DNA of 24,976 bases from Dysgonamonadaceae bacterium (GCA_031284225.1 JAITAH010000032.1:1-24976); one strand, 5' to 3'. Positions 16,046-24,250 are shown, counted from the stretch's first letter. A program made the numbers and translations. The notes: a model not told the origin generated them from the letters alone.

Positions 16046-17395
16046 TTACCCCATAAGCGTTTTTTGCAGGATATAAACGAAGCAACCGCCCAGATATCCG
16101 AGAATAGCCAGCCACGAGATTTTTTTCAGATACCAGATAAAATCAATTTTTTCCATCCCCATAACGGCTACCCCGGCCGCCGAACCAATGATGAGGATAC
16201 TGCCTCCCGTACCGGCGGTATAAGCTAAAAACTCCCAGAAATAATGATCGGTGGGAAAATGATACATCCCCATCGCGCCCGCCACCAACGGCACATTGTC
16301 GATAATCGACGAGAAAAATCCGATGAGGACGGATATCAAATAGTATTTGTGCGGCTCTGCCACAGGCATTCGGTCTAAAGACGACGACAACAGGGCCAAC
16401 TGTCCGCAAGTTTGCAAGGCATTCACCGCCATTAAAATCCCCAAGAAAAACAGGATGCTGGGCGTATCGATGCGCGAAATAATCCGGTTGACCGACAAAT
16501 GATGGCTGTGCTTTTCCGATTTTTTCTTGTGCATGAAACTGGTTACTACCCACAATACGCCCAATCCGCCCAACATGCCCAGATAGGGCGGGAGATGGGT
16601 AAGCGATTTGAAGACCGGAACAAATAATAAGGCGCCGACGCCCAGAAAAAAGATGACGGTTCGTTCATGATCGGGAACTTGCACCTCTTCGTCATGCGCA
16701 TCCGCCCGTTCCGGACGGGTAACATTCCCTTTCGTCCGGAAAGAGAGCACAAGCAGCGGAATAAGAATCGAAGCCGCGCTGGCAAGAAACGTCATTCGCA
16801 TGATATTAACGGCGCTGATGTGTCCCGCAATCCACAACATGATGGTTGTAACGTCGCCGATAGGCGAAAAAGCGCCTCCGGCATTGGCCGCTAAAATGAC
16901 CATCCCGGCAAAAATCCAGCGGTCTTTTTTGTTGCCGATGAGTTTTCGCAACAAGGCAATCATTACAATGGAAGTGGTGAGGTTATCTAAAACGGCCGAC
17001 ATGAAGAAAGTCAATGCGCTGATAATCCATAAAAGACTTGTTTTCTTTGTCGTATGGATTTTGTCCGTGATGATTCGGAATCCGCCGTGAGTGTCCACAA
17101 TTTCGACAATCGTCATGGCGCCGAGGAGGAAGAACAGGATTTCGGCTACTTCGCCCAAGTGTTCAATCAACGGAACCTGAGTAATCCACGCAACAAACGA
17201 GGCATCGGGATGATGCAGGAGGTATTCCTGATACTCGGCATAAGCCGGAAACGAGGCGGGATTTCCCATAACAAACAATACCCACATAAAGGTGCTGAGC
17301 AGCAGCGCCGTCGCTGTTTTATTAACGTGCAAAGGGTGCTCAAGGGCAATGCAAACATAGCCGATAATAAAGACTACAATCATCAAAGTAAACAT
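16046..17395 (-). CDS. nhaD: Na+/H+ antiporter NhaD
   Basis: A 449-residue inner-membrane antiporter exchanging cytoplasmic Na+ for H+. It has about 12 hydrophobic segments and NhaD marks: LLSTFMWVLFVMGNP, EILFFLLGAMTIVEIVDTHG, MSAVLDNLTTSIVMIALLRK, NAGGAFSPIGDVTTIMLW, and in the second half GFFSSIIDNVPLVAGAMGMY with AGTGGSILIIGSAAGVAVMG. These duplicated DN-containing regions belong to the ion-transporter superfamily. It starts 28 bases after the DUF2520 gene, so it is probably the last gene of the pta operon. Its stop abuts the Crp/Fnr stop, leaving no room for a separate terminator between them. Confidence 0.94.
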   Translation of the reverse strand: MFTLMIVVFIIGYVCIALEHPLHVNKTATALLLSTFMWVLFVMGNPASFPAYAEYQEYLLHHPDASFVAWITQVPLIEHLGEVAEILFFLLGAMTIVEIVDTHGGFRIITDKIHTTKKTSLLWIISALTFFMSAVLDNLTTSIVMIALLRKLIGNKKDRWIFAGMVILAANAGGAFSPIGDVTTIMLWIAGHISAVNIMRMTFLASAASILIPLLVLSFRTKGNVTRPERADAHDEEVQVPDHERTVIFFLGVGALLFVPVFKSLTHLPPYLGMLGGLGVLWVVTSFMHKKKSEKHSHHLSVNRIISRIDTPSILFFLGILMAVNALQTCGQLALLSSSLDRMPVAEPHKYYLISVLIGFFSSIIDNVPLVAGAMGMYHFPTDHYFWEFLAYTAGTGGSILIIGSAAGVAVMGMEKIDFIWYLKKISWLAILGYLGGCFVYILQKTLMG

Positions 17396-17423
17396 ACGCT
17401 TATCAATTTAAGTAAAAAAATAA

Positions 17424-18200
17424 CTATTCTTCATGAGGATACCGTCGGAGAATGTCTTGACTCAATATCCGGTAAATGGCCTGTTTGTCCGGATCGGTTT
17501 TCAGCAGTTCCAACTGGCGTTCGATGACCGGAAGATCGTAACGCGCCGCCGGGCCGGTCTGCGCTTCCCGGGGAGAAAGCGTCCGGACTTTCGCCGCCGT
17601 TTCTGCTATCAAAGGAAGTAAAACTTTCCGGTCGATTGCCTGATCTTCAAGAATCTGTGCGGCAATATCGTATAAATGATTGGTGAAATTGCAAGCAAAA
17701 ACCGCAGCGAGATGCAGATACTTCCGTTTTTCGGACGATAAAGGAATGGCTGTATCCGACAGAGACAAAGCGATTTGTTGGAGCAAGTGTTCATCCTGCG
17801 GGCTGTTCGCTTCAAAGAAAATGGGAATGTGGTTGAACGAAATCTTCCGTCTTTTGCTGAAAGTTTGCAAGGGATAAAAAACGCCGTAGCGCGTGGCGGC
17901 GCTGTCTTTGAAAATATCCATGGGAATACTTCCGGCGGTGTGCACCCATATTCCGGTAGTGGCGGGAAAGGATTTCAGCAGAAGCGGAAGAGCGGTGTCG
18001 CTGACGGAAAAAACATACCCGTCGGCTTGCGTGGTAATGTCTTGCAACCGATGCGTATAATCCGTATGTAGTTTTTTTCCTAATGCTTGGGCGGCAGACA
18101 ACGTCCGGCTATATACCTGTACCACCGGAAAGCCTTTTTCGTTGAAAGCCCTTCCTAATTGGGTCGCTACATTGCCTGCACCGATTAAAACAATCTTCAC
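17424..18200 (-). CDS. Rossmann-like/DUF2520 domain protein
   Basis: A 258-residue predicted NAD(P)-binding oxidoreductase. The N-terminal Rossmann domain begins KIVLIGAGNVATQLGRAF (GxGxxA) and continues VVQVYSRTLSAAQALG; the rest (SSEKRKYLHLAAVFACNFTN, ILEDQAIDRKVLLPLIAETA) is the helical DUF2520 domain. The family resembles pyrroline-5-carboxylate or F420-dependent reductases, but no substrate is known to me. The start is the GTG at 18198-18200, placed by homology and by the stop of the preceding nitroreductase 4 bases before it; the long N-terminal extension of the open frame merely shadows that gene. Confidence 0.9.
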   Translation of the reverse strand: MKIVLIGAGNVATQLGRAFNEKGFPVVQVYSRTLSAAQALGKKLHTDYTHRLQDITTQADGYVFSVSDTALPLLLKSFPATTGIWVHTAGSIPMDIFKDSAATRYGVFYPLQTFSKRRKISFNHIPIFFEANSPQDEHLLQQIALSLSDTAIPLSSEKRKYLHLAAVFACNFTNHLYDIAAQILEDQAIDRKVLLPLIAETAAKVRTLSPREAQTGPAARYDLPVIERQLELLKTDPDKQAIYRILSQDILRRYPHEE

Positions 18201-18204
18201 GTTC

Positions 18205-18732
18205 TTAGTATTTGCCGATGTGCAGTTTTTCCCATTGCAGTTTTTCGTCGCTGTGCGGTTTGGATTCCTTGGCTTTGCGTCCAACGGCCACGATACAGCC
18301 GATAGACAGTTGCAGCGGAATATCCAACAGATCCCGCACATATTGCTCGGAATCGTAACCGTCGGCGGTTTCGCGGCCGCGAATTTGCACCCAGCAACTG
18401 CCCAAATCCAAATCTTCGGCCTGCAATTGAATATAGGTCGCCGCAATGGCGGAATCTTCGAGGTAAGCTTCGCTTTGCAGGGGATCGGTCAGAATCACAA
18501 TCGCCAATGCGCAATGTTCCAGAAAGCCGGCGCCGGAGGATTTGCAGTGTGATAACCGGTTCAACATCTCTTTGTCTTCGACCAGAACAAACTGCCACGA
18601 ACGGCTGTTTTTGGACGACGGCGACAGCAAGGCCGAACGCAGGAGTTGTTCCACTTCGACCGGCGTCAAGGCCTCTTCGGTGTATTGGCGGACACTGCGG
18701 CGCTTCGTTACTAATTCGGAGAAACTGTTCAT
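18205..18732 (-). CDS. Nitroreductase family protein
   Basis: A 175-residue FMN-dependent NAD(P)H oxidoreductase. Family marks: the FMN-phosphate contact KRRSVRQY (10-17), LSPSSKNSRSWQFVLVED (36-53) and IAATYIQLQAEDLDLGSCWV (about 95-114), where the GxxWx region faces the flavin. It is at the shorter end of the family. Its ATG overlaps the ackA stop (ATGA, 18729-18732), so it is translationally coupled to acetate kinase. Its physiological substrate is unknown; quinones or nitro compounds are typical in vitro. Confidence 0.93.
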   Translation of the reverse strand: MNSFSELVTKRRSVRQYTEEALTPVEVEQLLRSALLSPSSKNSRSWQFVLVEDKEMLNRLSHCKSSGAGFLEHCALAIVILTDPLQSEAYLEDSAIAATYIQLQAEDLDLGSCWVQIRGRETADGYDSEQYVRDLLDIPLQLSIGCIVAVGRKAKESKPHSDEKLQWEKLHIGKY

Positions 18733-19925
18733 TTTTTCAATAAATTCAGGGTGTCTAATGCAATCGTGTATTCTTCGTCCGTAGGAATAATTACTACTTG
18801 GGTTTTGGAATTCCGGGAACTGATTACCGCTTCTTCGCCGCGTATTTTATTGGCTTCTTCGTCGATTTCAATACCCATAAACGCCAGACCTTCGCAAGCG
18901 GTTTTGCGTGTTTCGGTCTGATTTTCTCCCACGCCGCCGGTGAAAACGAGAATATCTACGCCCCCTAAAGCCGCCGCATAGGCGCCAATGTATTTCTTGA
19001 TGCGATAATCGTACATTTTCAAGGCCAGAATCGCTTTTTCTTTGCCCTCTTTGATGGCGGCGTCAATTTCGCGCATATCGGACGAAATGCCGGAGGTACC
19101 CAGCACGCCGCTGTATTTATTGACAATCGTAGAAAGGGCTTGCGAACCGATGTTTTCCTTTTCCATGATATACGTCAAAACACCGGCATCCACATCGCCG
19201 CTGCGGGTGCCCATCAATAAGCCTTCTACGGGAGTCATCCCCATGGAAGTATCGACCGATACGCCGTTTTGGATAGCGGCTATCGAAGCGCCGTTCCCGA
19301 TGTGGCAGGTAATGATCCGCTGTTGTTCGTAGGGAACATTCAGGAAGTCGCAGGCGCGTCTGGAAACATAACGGTGGCTGGTTCCATGAAATCCGTACCG
19401 GCGGATGGCGTATTTTTCGTACAACGAATACGGCAAACCGTACATATACGCAAAGTCCGGCATGGTTTGATGAAAAGCCGTATCGAAAACGCCTACCTGC
19501 GGAACTTCCGGCATCAATTCTTTAATGGCGTAAATCCCGTTCAAGTTGGGCGGGTTATGCAGCGGCGCTAAGTCGATACATTCGATGATTTTCTGAATCA
19601 CTTCGTCGGTAATCAAAACGCTGGAATTGAATTTTTCCCCGCCGTGCACCACGCGATGACCGACCGCATCTATTTCGGACAGCGACCGGATACATCCGTA
19701 TTTCGTACTCGTGATTACTCCCAATATATATTCGATGCCAATCCCGTGTTCCAAAATTTCCCCTTCCAGTATCACTTTATCGCCGTTCGGCAAAGTTAAT
19801 TTCAGGAAAGAACCGGTCAGACCTATTTTTTCAACTCCGCCCTGTGCGAGAACGGCTTTTGTTCCCATGTCCAGCAACTTGTATTTGATGGACGAACTGC
19901 CGCAGTTTAAGACTAATATTTTCAT
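18729..19925 (-). CDS. ackA: Acetate kinase
   Basis: A 398-residue ASKHA-fold kinase interconverting acetyl phosphate + ADP and acetate + ATP, the ATP-yielding step of acetate fermentation. Motifs: N-terminal VLNCGSSSIKYKLLD, VGHRVVHGGEKF, VFDTAFHQTMPDFAYMYGLP, RRYGFHGTSHRYVS, CHIGNGASIAAIQNG and the adenosine loop VFTGGVGENQTETR. Full length. It lies 79 bases downstream of the dehydrogenase-like gene, itself 4 bases after pta, so pta and ackA are split by one gene. I saw no convincing -7 box in the 79-base gap. Confidence 0.98.
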   Translation of the reverse strand: MKILVLNCGSSSIKYKLLDMGTKAVLAQGGVEKIGLTGSFLKLTLPNGDKVILEGEILEHGIGIEYILGVITSTKYGCIRSLSEIDAVGHRVVHGGEKFNSSVLITDEVIQKIIECIDLAPLHNPPNLNGIYAIKELMPEVPQVGVFDTAFHQTMPDFAYMYGLPYSLYEKYAIRRYGFHGTSHRYVSRRACDFLNVPYEQQRIITCHIGNGASIAAIQNGVSVDTSMGMTPVEGLLMGTRSGDVDAGVLTYIMEKENIGSQALSTIVNKYSGVLGTSGISSDMREIDAAIKEGKEKAILALKMYDYRIKKYIGAYAAALGGVDILVFTGGVGENQTETRKTACEGLAFMGIEIDEEANKIRGEEAVISSRNSKTQVVIIPTDEEYTIALDTLNLLKK

Positions 19926-20004
19926 ACGTTCATAATTTTTTCTTTATTTGTCGCAGGAAACCCGCGCCATGATTGTTCTCCCGAATAGAGATTACAGACG
20001 GGTT

Positions 20005-20976
20005 TCATTTGAAAAACAGATTTGTGCCGGTTAAATGATCTTTTTCATACTTGTAAAATCCCTTTCCGGTTCGCGTACCCAATTGTTGCGTGCGATACAG
20101 GCGCCAAAGCAGCGGCGACGGTTTGTATTTTTTATCTCCGTATTCGTTAAACATATCTTCCATCAGCGGGACGATTTTTTCGATGCCGATGATGTCCGCC
20201 ATCTTGAAAATGCCGTTCCGCATCCCGTAAACGATTTCCGTCAGCCGGTCGATGCTTTCCATGCTCGAAACATTTTCCTGTACCATTTGGCAGGCTTCGT
20301 TCAGTAATACCGCCATCAGGCGCATGCCGACCAAGCCGTTGCTCTCGTGCACGTCGATGGTTTCGTATTTGATGAGTTTGGCCAGCCGGAGCACCTTTTG
20401 ATAGACTTCGTCCGAAGTATAAATACTTTTTACGATTTCTAAAATGCAGGCGTCGGGATGCGCCGCGGGAAAGTGCAGGCTGACACAACGTTCCTTGTGT
20501 TTCAGTTCCGACGCCAGCTCGCTGATGATCACCGTTGTTGCATTCGTAGCAATAATGGCTTCGGGCGAAACCACTTTTTCGATTTTTTTGAAGGCTTCTT
20601 TGCGCAATTCGGTGCTGCGTTCGCCGGTTTGATTGTCGTAACGGATACATTCGATCACGAAATCGCAATCTTTCAAATCGGAATAATCCGTGGAACTGTG
20701 AATACGCCCCAATATGGCTTTTTTCTCTCCCGGAGTCAACCCCCAGTTTTCAATGCGGCTGTCTAATCCTTCGCTGATGCGGGAGAACGCAAAATCAATG
20801 CGATCTTGACTGACTTCGACAAAAGTTACTTCCAGACCGGCAGTGGAAGTCAGGCGAATGATGTTGCGTCCGTCGCGACCGGCGCCTACGACGCCGATTT
20901 TGGAAAACAGCGATTTTTTCCTGTTTTTCGAGGAAAGCCCAAACGGTTCGATCGCTTCTGTAATTGTTTTTGACAT
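20005..20976 (-). CDS. 3-hydroxyacyl-CoA dehydrogenase-like protein, catalytic Asn replaced
   Basis: A 323-residue homologue of 3-hydroxybutyryl-CoA dehydrogenase. The NAD-binding loop GAGRDG (31-36) keeps the GxGxxG pattern, and FVIECIR (E109), ATNATTVIISELA, LHF (H168) and LEIVKS (E180) line up with the family, ending in TRTGKGFYKYE. Several usual residues differ. The HFFNP segment reads HFPAAHP, the Ser of the N-S/T-S motif is Thr (T147), and GFIVNR reads GLVGMR, so the catalytic Asn of the Ser/His/Glu/Asn set becomes Met (M218). It may be a divergent dehydrogenase or a non-catalytic paralogue. It begins 4 bases after pta and 79 bases before ackA, so it is co-expressed with acetate metabolism. 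Confidence 0.85.
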   Translation of the reverse strand: MSKTITEAIEPFGLSSKNRKKSLFSKIGVVGAGRDGRNIIRLTSTAGLEVTFVEVSQDRIDFAFSRISEGLDSRIENWGLTPGEKKAILGRIHSSTDYSDLKDCDFVIECIRYDNQTGERSTELRKEAFKKIEKVVSPEAIIATNATTVIISELASELKHKERCVSLHFPAAHPDACILEIVKSIYTSDEVYQKVLRLAKLIKYETIDVHESNGLVGMRLMAVLLNEACQMVQENVSSMESIDRLTEIVYGMRNGIFKMADIIGIEKIVPLMEDMFNEYGDKKYKPSPLLWRLYRTQQLGTRTGKGFYKYEKDHLTGTNLFFK

Positions 20977-20980
20977 CGTA

Positions 20981-21982
20981 TTATTTATTTATTGCCTGGT
21001 TGGCGCAAATAGCCACCATGTTGTATATATCTTCTACCGAGCATCCGCGGGATAAATCGTTGACCGGGGCTGCCATTCCTTGCAGGATGGGTCCGACGGC
21101 TTCGGCGTTTCCCAAGCGCTGGACTAATTTATAGGCAATGTTGCCACATTCCAGATTGGGGAATACCAGCACATTGGCTTTTCCGGCAACGGGACTTCCG
21201 GGCGCTTTTCCGGCTCCGACGAACGGAACGAGGGCGGCGTCGGCTTGCAGTTCGCCGTCGATCAGCAGATGAGGATCCATGGCTTTGGCCAGCCGCGTGG
21301 CTTCCGTTACCTTATCGACCAGATCGTGCCGGGCGCTGCCTTTGGTCGAGAAACTCAGCATCGCTACCCGCGGTTCGACGCCGACAATGGCCCGCGTGGT
21401 TTGTGCGGTGGCGATGGCAATTTCGGCCAGTTCGCCGGCAGTGGGATTGGGCATCACCGCGCAATCGGCAAAGACCAGCACGCCATCGTCGCCGTAGGCC
21501 GGGTTTTGAACGAACATCAAAAAAGCGCCGGATACGACGCTAATTCCCGGGCGGGTTTTGATGATTTGCAACGCGGGACGCAAAACATTTCCGGTAGTGT
21601 TTTGAGCGCCGGCGATTTCGCCGTCGGCGTCGCCGTTTTTAATCATCAGGCAAGCCAGATAGAGAGGATCTTCCACCAGCAGGGCGGCTTGGGCTTCGGT
21701 CAGTCCTTTGCTTTTCCGCAGTTCGACCAGCAGTTGGATGTACTCGTTTTTTTTGCTGTGATGGAGCGGATCGATAATCGTTGCCTGTTCGATGTGCGTC
21801 AGGCGATACCGGCTGGCCGAAGACCGGATTTCGGCCGGGTTTCCCAACAGAATCAGATGCGCCACTTCGTCTTGAAGCAGGCGGTCGGCCGCTCGCAACG
21901 TCCGTTCTTCGGCGCCTTCGGGGAGGACGATCCGCTGTTTACTGGCTTTCGCTCTTGCCAGAATGTTGTTCATTACATTCAT
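20981..21982 (-). CDS. pta: Phosphate acetyltransferase
   Basis: A 333-residue short-form phosphotransacetylase converting acetyl-CoA and phosphate to acetyl phosphate and CoA, the substrate for AckA. Motifs: RIVLPEGAEERTLRAADRLL, GDADGEIAGAQNTTGNVLRP, NPTAGELAEIAIATAQTTRA, EPRVAMLSFSTKGSA, VFPNLECGNIAYKLVQRLG and the C-terminal GCSVEDIYNMVAI. It lacks the N-terminal regulatory domains of the long enterobacterial form. It heads a minus-strand operon reaching nhaD. An alternative start is the ATG 9 bases downstream (MNNILARAK), which may be the real one. Confidence 0.98.
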   Translation of the reverse strand: MNVMNNILARAKASKQRIVLPEGAEERTLRAADRLLQDEVAHLILLGNPAEIRSSASRYRLTHIEQATIIDPLHHSKKNEYIQLLVELRKSKGLTEAQAALLVEDPLYLACLMIKNGDADGEIAGAQNTTGNVLRPALQIIKTRPGISVVSGAFLMFVQNPAYGDDGVLVFADCAVMPNPTAGELAEIAIATAQTTRAIVGVEPRVAMLSFSTKGSARHDLVDKVTEATRLAKAMDPHLLIDGELQADAALVPFVGAGKAPGSPVAGKANVLVFPNLECGNIAYKLVQRLGNAEAVGPILQGMAAPVNDLSRGCSVEDIYNMVAICANQAINK

Positions 21983-22011
21983 ACCGTTACTACTACTTAA
22001 TTAATCCGGTG

Positions 22012-22019
22012 CAAAAGTA
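22012..22019 (-). promoter_or_regulatory. -7 element for the pta operon
   Basis: On the minus strand the sequence reads TACTTTTG (TAnnTTTG), ending 29 bases before the pta ATG. No clear -33 TTTG at the usual spacing; one lies about 24 bases upstream. Confidence 0.65.
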
Positions 22020-22039
22020 GCAAAAATTGCAATATGAAG

Positions 22040-22355
22040 ATTACAAAATAATATATTTTTCTCAAACCGGAGTTGTCATTCTTTCAGACGCCCGGTCTAA
22101 AGAAAGAGATTTTGGACAATTTTTCGATGAACAATATGTTCCGAAACGATTATAAACGAATATTTTCGGTATATTTTCCAAAAGTTTTCCTAAAAATTTG
22201 TATAATTCAAAAAAACCGCGTTACTTTGTGGGAATAAATTTTACCAAGTGGTAGATTGTTTTTTCACTTTTTTACAATATTCCCAATAAAAAGGACAAAT
22301 TAATAATTTTTTAAATAAAAAAGGTTTGGAGGATAGCAAAAAGATTGCAGAGAAA
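22040..22355. other. Long intergenic region upstream of the small membrane protein
   Basis: About 320 bases between the pta promoter and the small ORF, very AT-rich. It holds a bulged hairpin at 22080-22107 (TCTTTC-AGAC / GTCT-AAA-GAAAGA around GCCCG) without a T-tract, then the promoter-like element at 22197-22228 and the TTTACAATAT box at 22271-22280. The in-frame region upstream of the small ORF stays open back to at least the TTG at 22326. I see no longer gene, tRNA or known riboswitch. Confidence 0.5.
22197..22228 (+). promoter_or_regulatory. Promoter with long leader before the small membrane protein
   Basis: -33 TTTG (22197-22200) and -7-like TACTTTG (22222-22228), 21 bases apart, with AATTCAAAAAAA between. 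TTTACAATAT begins 43 bases past the -7 box. Both boxes and their spacing match the orphan element at 9660-9741. The leader to the probable ATG at 22398 is about 160 bases. Confidence 0.6.
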
Positions 22356-22391
22356 ATGCGTAAGGGAAATGACCTCCAAAAAACAAAGGAT

Positions 22392-22502
22392 ATGAAAATG
22401 ACAAAAGAAAAAGAGAAAAACGTATCAATGTTTCGATATGCCGGTTATTTGTTAATCCTCATCGGGATGCTTTTGGGGTTAACGTATCTGTTGTCGTCGT
22501 GA
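22392..22502 (+). CDS. Small single-pass membrane protein (about 34-36 residues)
   Basis: An ORF encoding MKMTKEKEKNVSMFRYAGYL then LILIGMLLGLTYLLSS. The basic N-terminus followed by a hydrophobic segment of about 18 residues suggests a single-pass inner-membrane peptide with its N-terminus inside. AAAGGA at 22385-22390 sits 7 bases before the ATG at 22398, the best start (34 residues); the ATG at 22392 is too close. The same frame extends upstream to ATG 22356 (48 residues) and TTG 22326 (58 residues), adding a charged helix. It has a promoter with a long leader at 22197 and lies 88 bases before hemW, which lacks a clear promoter of its own. Family unknown. Confidence 0.55.
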   Translation: MKMTKEKEKNVSMFRYAGYLLILIGMLLGLTYLLSS

Positions 22503-22590
22503 TGACAATTATCCGGATATTCTTAACTGCTTGACCTTGCGGCTCAGTCCGTATAAGTTCATTCATCGTTGTAGTTGAAAAAAAACAAGT

Positions 22591-23709
22591 ATGGCCGGCA
22601 TTTATATTCATATTCCGTTTTGCCGGACGCGGTGTTCGTATTGCGATTTTTGTTCCGTTGCGGTAGGGAAAACCCGCGGGGAGCGGGAGGATTACGTAGA
22701 AGCCCTGTGTCAAGAGTTGCAGGAAAGAAAAACCTACCTGCAAGGCCATTCCATCGAAACGATTTACTTCGGCGGCGGTACGCCTTCGCAATTATCTGCG
22801 AAACATTTTGAGAAAATCTTTGAAACGCTTGCGGCCGTTTATCCGGCATTGGCCCCTTGCGAAATTACGCTGGAAGCCAATCCCGACGATTTGACTCCGG
22901 AATATCTGGATTCCCTGAAAAAACTCCCATTTAATCGGATCAGTTTAGGCGTGCAAAGTTTGAATGATGCGGAATTGCGGTTTTTGAACCGGCGGCACGA
23001 TGCATCGTCGGCCGTTCGCGCCGTCCGATTGTGCCGGGAAAAAGGGTTTGAGAATATCAGTATCGATTTGATGTACGGATTGCCCAATCAAACGCTGAAA
23101 AGTTGGCAATCGACGCTCCGGCAAGCCGTCGGTCTGGACGTTCAACACCTCTCGGCGTATCATTTAACGTATGAAGAAGGAACGCCGCTGTTCGACCGTT
23201 TACAACAAGAAATTGTCCATTCCATCGACGAAGATCTGAGTGTCGCCCTGTTTGAAACCTTGATAGACGTATTGACCGGCGCCGGTTTTGAACAGTATGA
23301 AATTTCTAATTTTGCCCGTTCGGGCTATTCCTCCCGGCACAATTCCGGTTACTGGAACGGCGCTCCTTATCTGGGAATCGGGGCTTCGGCACATTCATAC
23401 AATGGCGAGAGCCGACAGTGGAATAAGAAAATCCCCGGCGCCGAATATAAAACCTACGGTATTGAAATGGAAATCCTCGATGAAAAGGCTCTTTTTAATG
23501 ATTTTATTATTACCCGCCTGCGGACAATGAAAGGCATTGATTTGCGGGAATTGCAAACCCTGTTCGGGGAACAAAAAAAAGCCTGTTGCTTGCAACAGGC
23601 TAACAAACATCTTTCGAATCAATTATTGAAAATTAAGAACAGTCATTTACAATTGACGCAGAAAGGGATATTCGTTTCGGACCGTATAATGTCCGATTTA
23701 TTGCTGTGA
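22591..23709 (+). CDS. hemW: HemW-like radical SAM protein (heme chaperone)
   Basis: A 372-residue radical SAM protein of the HemN/HemW group. The 4Fe-4S cluster motif is C11-x3-C15-x2-C18 in CRTRCSYCDFC, followed by IYFGGGTPSQL, EITLEANPDDLT, RISLGVQSLNDAELRFLNRR, and IDLMYGLPNQT. YLGIGASAHSYNG and the C-terminal winged-helix region fit HemW. HemW proteins carry heme or insert it into proteins, and are often misannotated as oxygen-independent coproporphyrinogen oxidases. Residues near 329-337 (KKACCLQQANKH) coincide with a perfect hairpin that acts as a minus-strand terminator for dps. Its stop is 2 bases from the dps stop, tail to tail. Confidence 0.94.
   Translation: MAGIYIHIPFCRTRCSYCDFCSVAVGKTRGEREDYVEALCQELQERKTYLQGHSIETIYFGGGTPSQLSAKHFEKIFETLAAVYPALAPCEITLEANPDDLTPEYLDSLKKLPFNRISLGVQSLNDAELRFLNRRHDASSAVRAVRLCREKGFENISIDLMYGLPNQTLKSWQSTLRQAVGLDVQHLSAYHLTYEEGTPLFDRLQQEIVHSIDEDLSVALFETLIDVLTGAGFEQYEISNFARSGYSSRHNSGYWNGAPYLGIGASAHSYNGESRQWNKKIPGAEYKTYGIEMEILDEKALFNDFIITRLRTMKGIDLRELQTLFGEQKKACCLQQANKHLSNQLLKIKNSHLQLTQKGIFVSDRIMSDLLL
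23573..23600 (-). terminator. dps terminator embedded in the hemW coding region
   Basis: Read on the minus strand: GCCTGTTG (23600-23593), loop CAAG, CAACAGGC (23588-23581), then eight Ts (23580-23573). The stem is a perfect 8 bp with a U-tract only on the minus strand, so it acts for the leftward dps transcript, about 110 bases past the dps stop. Confidence 0.85.
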
Positions 23710-23711
23710 GC

Positions 23712-24194
23712 TTAATCTTTCAGATAAGCCGACAGCATCCAGATTTTCTTTTCAAAACCGGCCACGCTTTGGTTGGCCAAGGCCATCGTAACGACATCTT
23801 CCGCCTGAAGGGCTAATTGAGAAAGGGCGCGCAGTTCGTCCAACAACAGTTGCAACGTTTCTAATACATTGACTACGCCTGTTTTCCAGTCAAATACAGC
23901 GGATACTTCTTTAATGTGCGACGTTTTCAGATAGTCCGAGAATTTATTAGCGGGAACGCCCCCCAGCATAACGATGCGTTCGGCGACTTCATCAATTTTT
24001 TCTGCGATTTCATCGTAATATTCTTCATACAATTCGTGAAGTTCGTAGAACTTGTCGCCCTGGATGTTCCAGTGGAAACCCCGCAGATTGGTATAAAATA
24101 CTTGATAATCTGCCAACAAATCGCTTAATTTTGCGATTACCGGACCGACTGCGGCTTGCGATAATCCTACATTGTTTTTACCTTTTGTGCTCAT
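23712..24194 (-). CDS. dps: Dps-family DNA-binding/ferritin-like protein
   Basis: A 160-residue four-helix mini-ferritin that oxidises Fe2+ with H2O2, stores iron as a dodecamer and can shield DNA during oxidative stress or starvation. The ferroxidase residues are present with normal spacing: H41 in GFHWNIQG, H53 in YELHELYEE, then D68 and E72 in KIDEVAERI. The C-terminus EKKIWMLSAYLKD is typical. The short basic N-terminus (MSTKGKN) could contact DNA. Its promoter carries a palindrome over the -7 box, and its terminator lies inside hemW. It is a single-gene transcript. Confidence 0.96.
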   Translation of the reverse strand: MSTKGKNNVGLSQAAVGPVIAKLSDLLADYQVFYTNLRGFHWNIQGDKFYELHELYEEYYDEIAEKIDEVAERIVMLGGVPANKFSDYLKTSHIKEVSAVFDWKTGVVNVLETLQLLLDELRALSQLALQAEDVVTMALANQSVAGFEKKIWMLSAYLKD

Positions 24195-24250
24195 AACTTA
24201 TACTGTTTATTGTTTATAAATAACAAATCGGTTTGTCGATTGTTTTAACT

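Noticed and set aside
18201..18446. N-terminal extension of the DUF2520 frame
   Set aside because: Overlaps the nitroreductase gene antiparallel in frame only by chance; its residues do not fit any domain and a GTG sits just after the nitroreductase stop.
21245..22000. 251-codon plus-strand ORF opposite pta
   Set aside because: Lies wholly antisense to a strongly conserved pta gene; composition reflects the codon pattern of the real gene.
22080..22107. Bulged hairpin upstream of pta and the small ORF as terminator
   Set aside because: No T-tract on either strand; it could be an RNA structure but the evidence is too weak to call.
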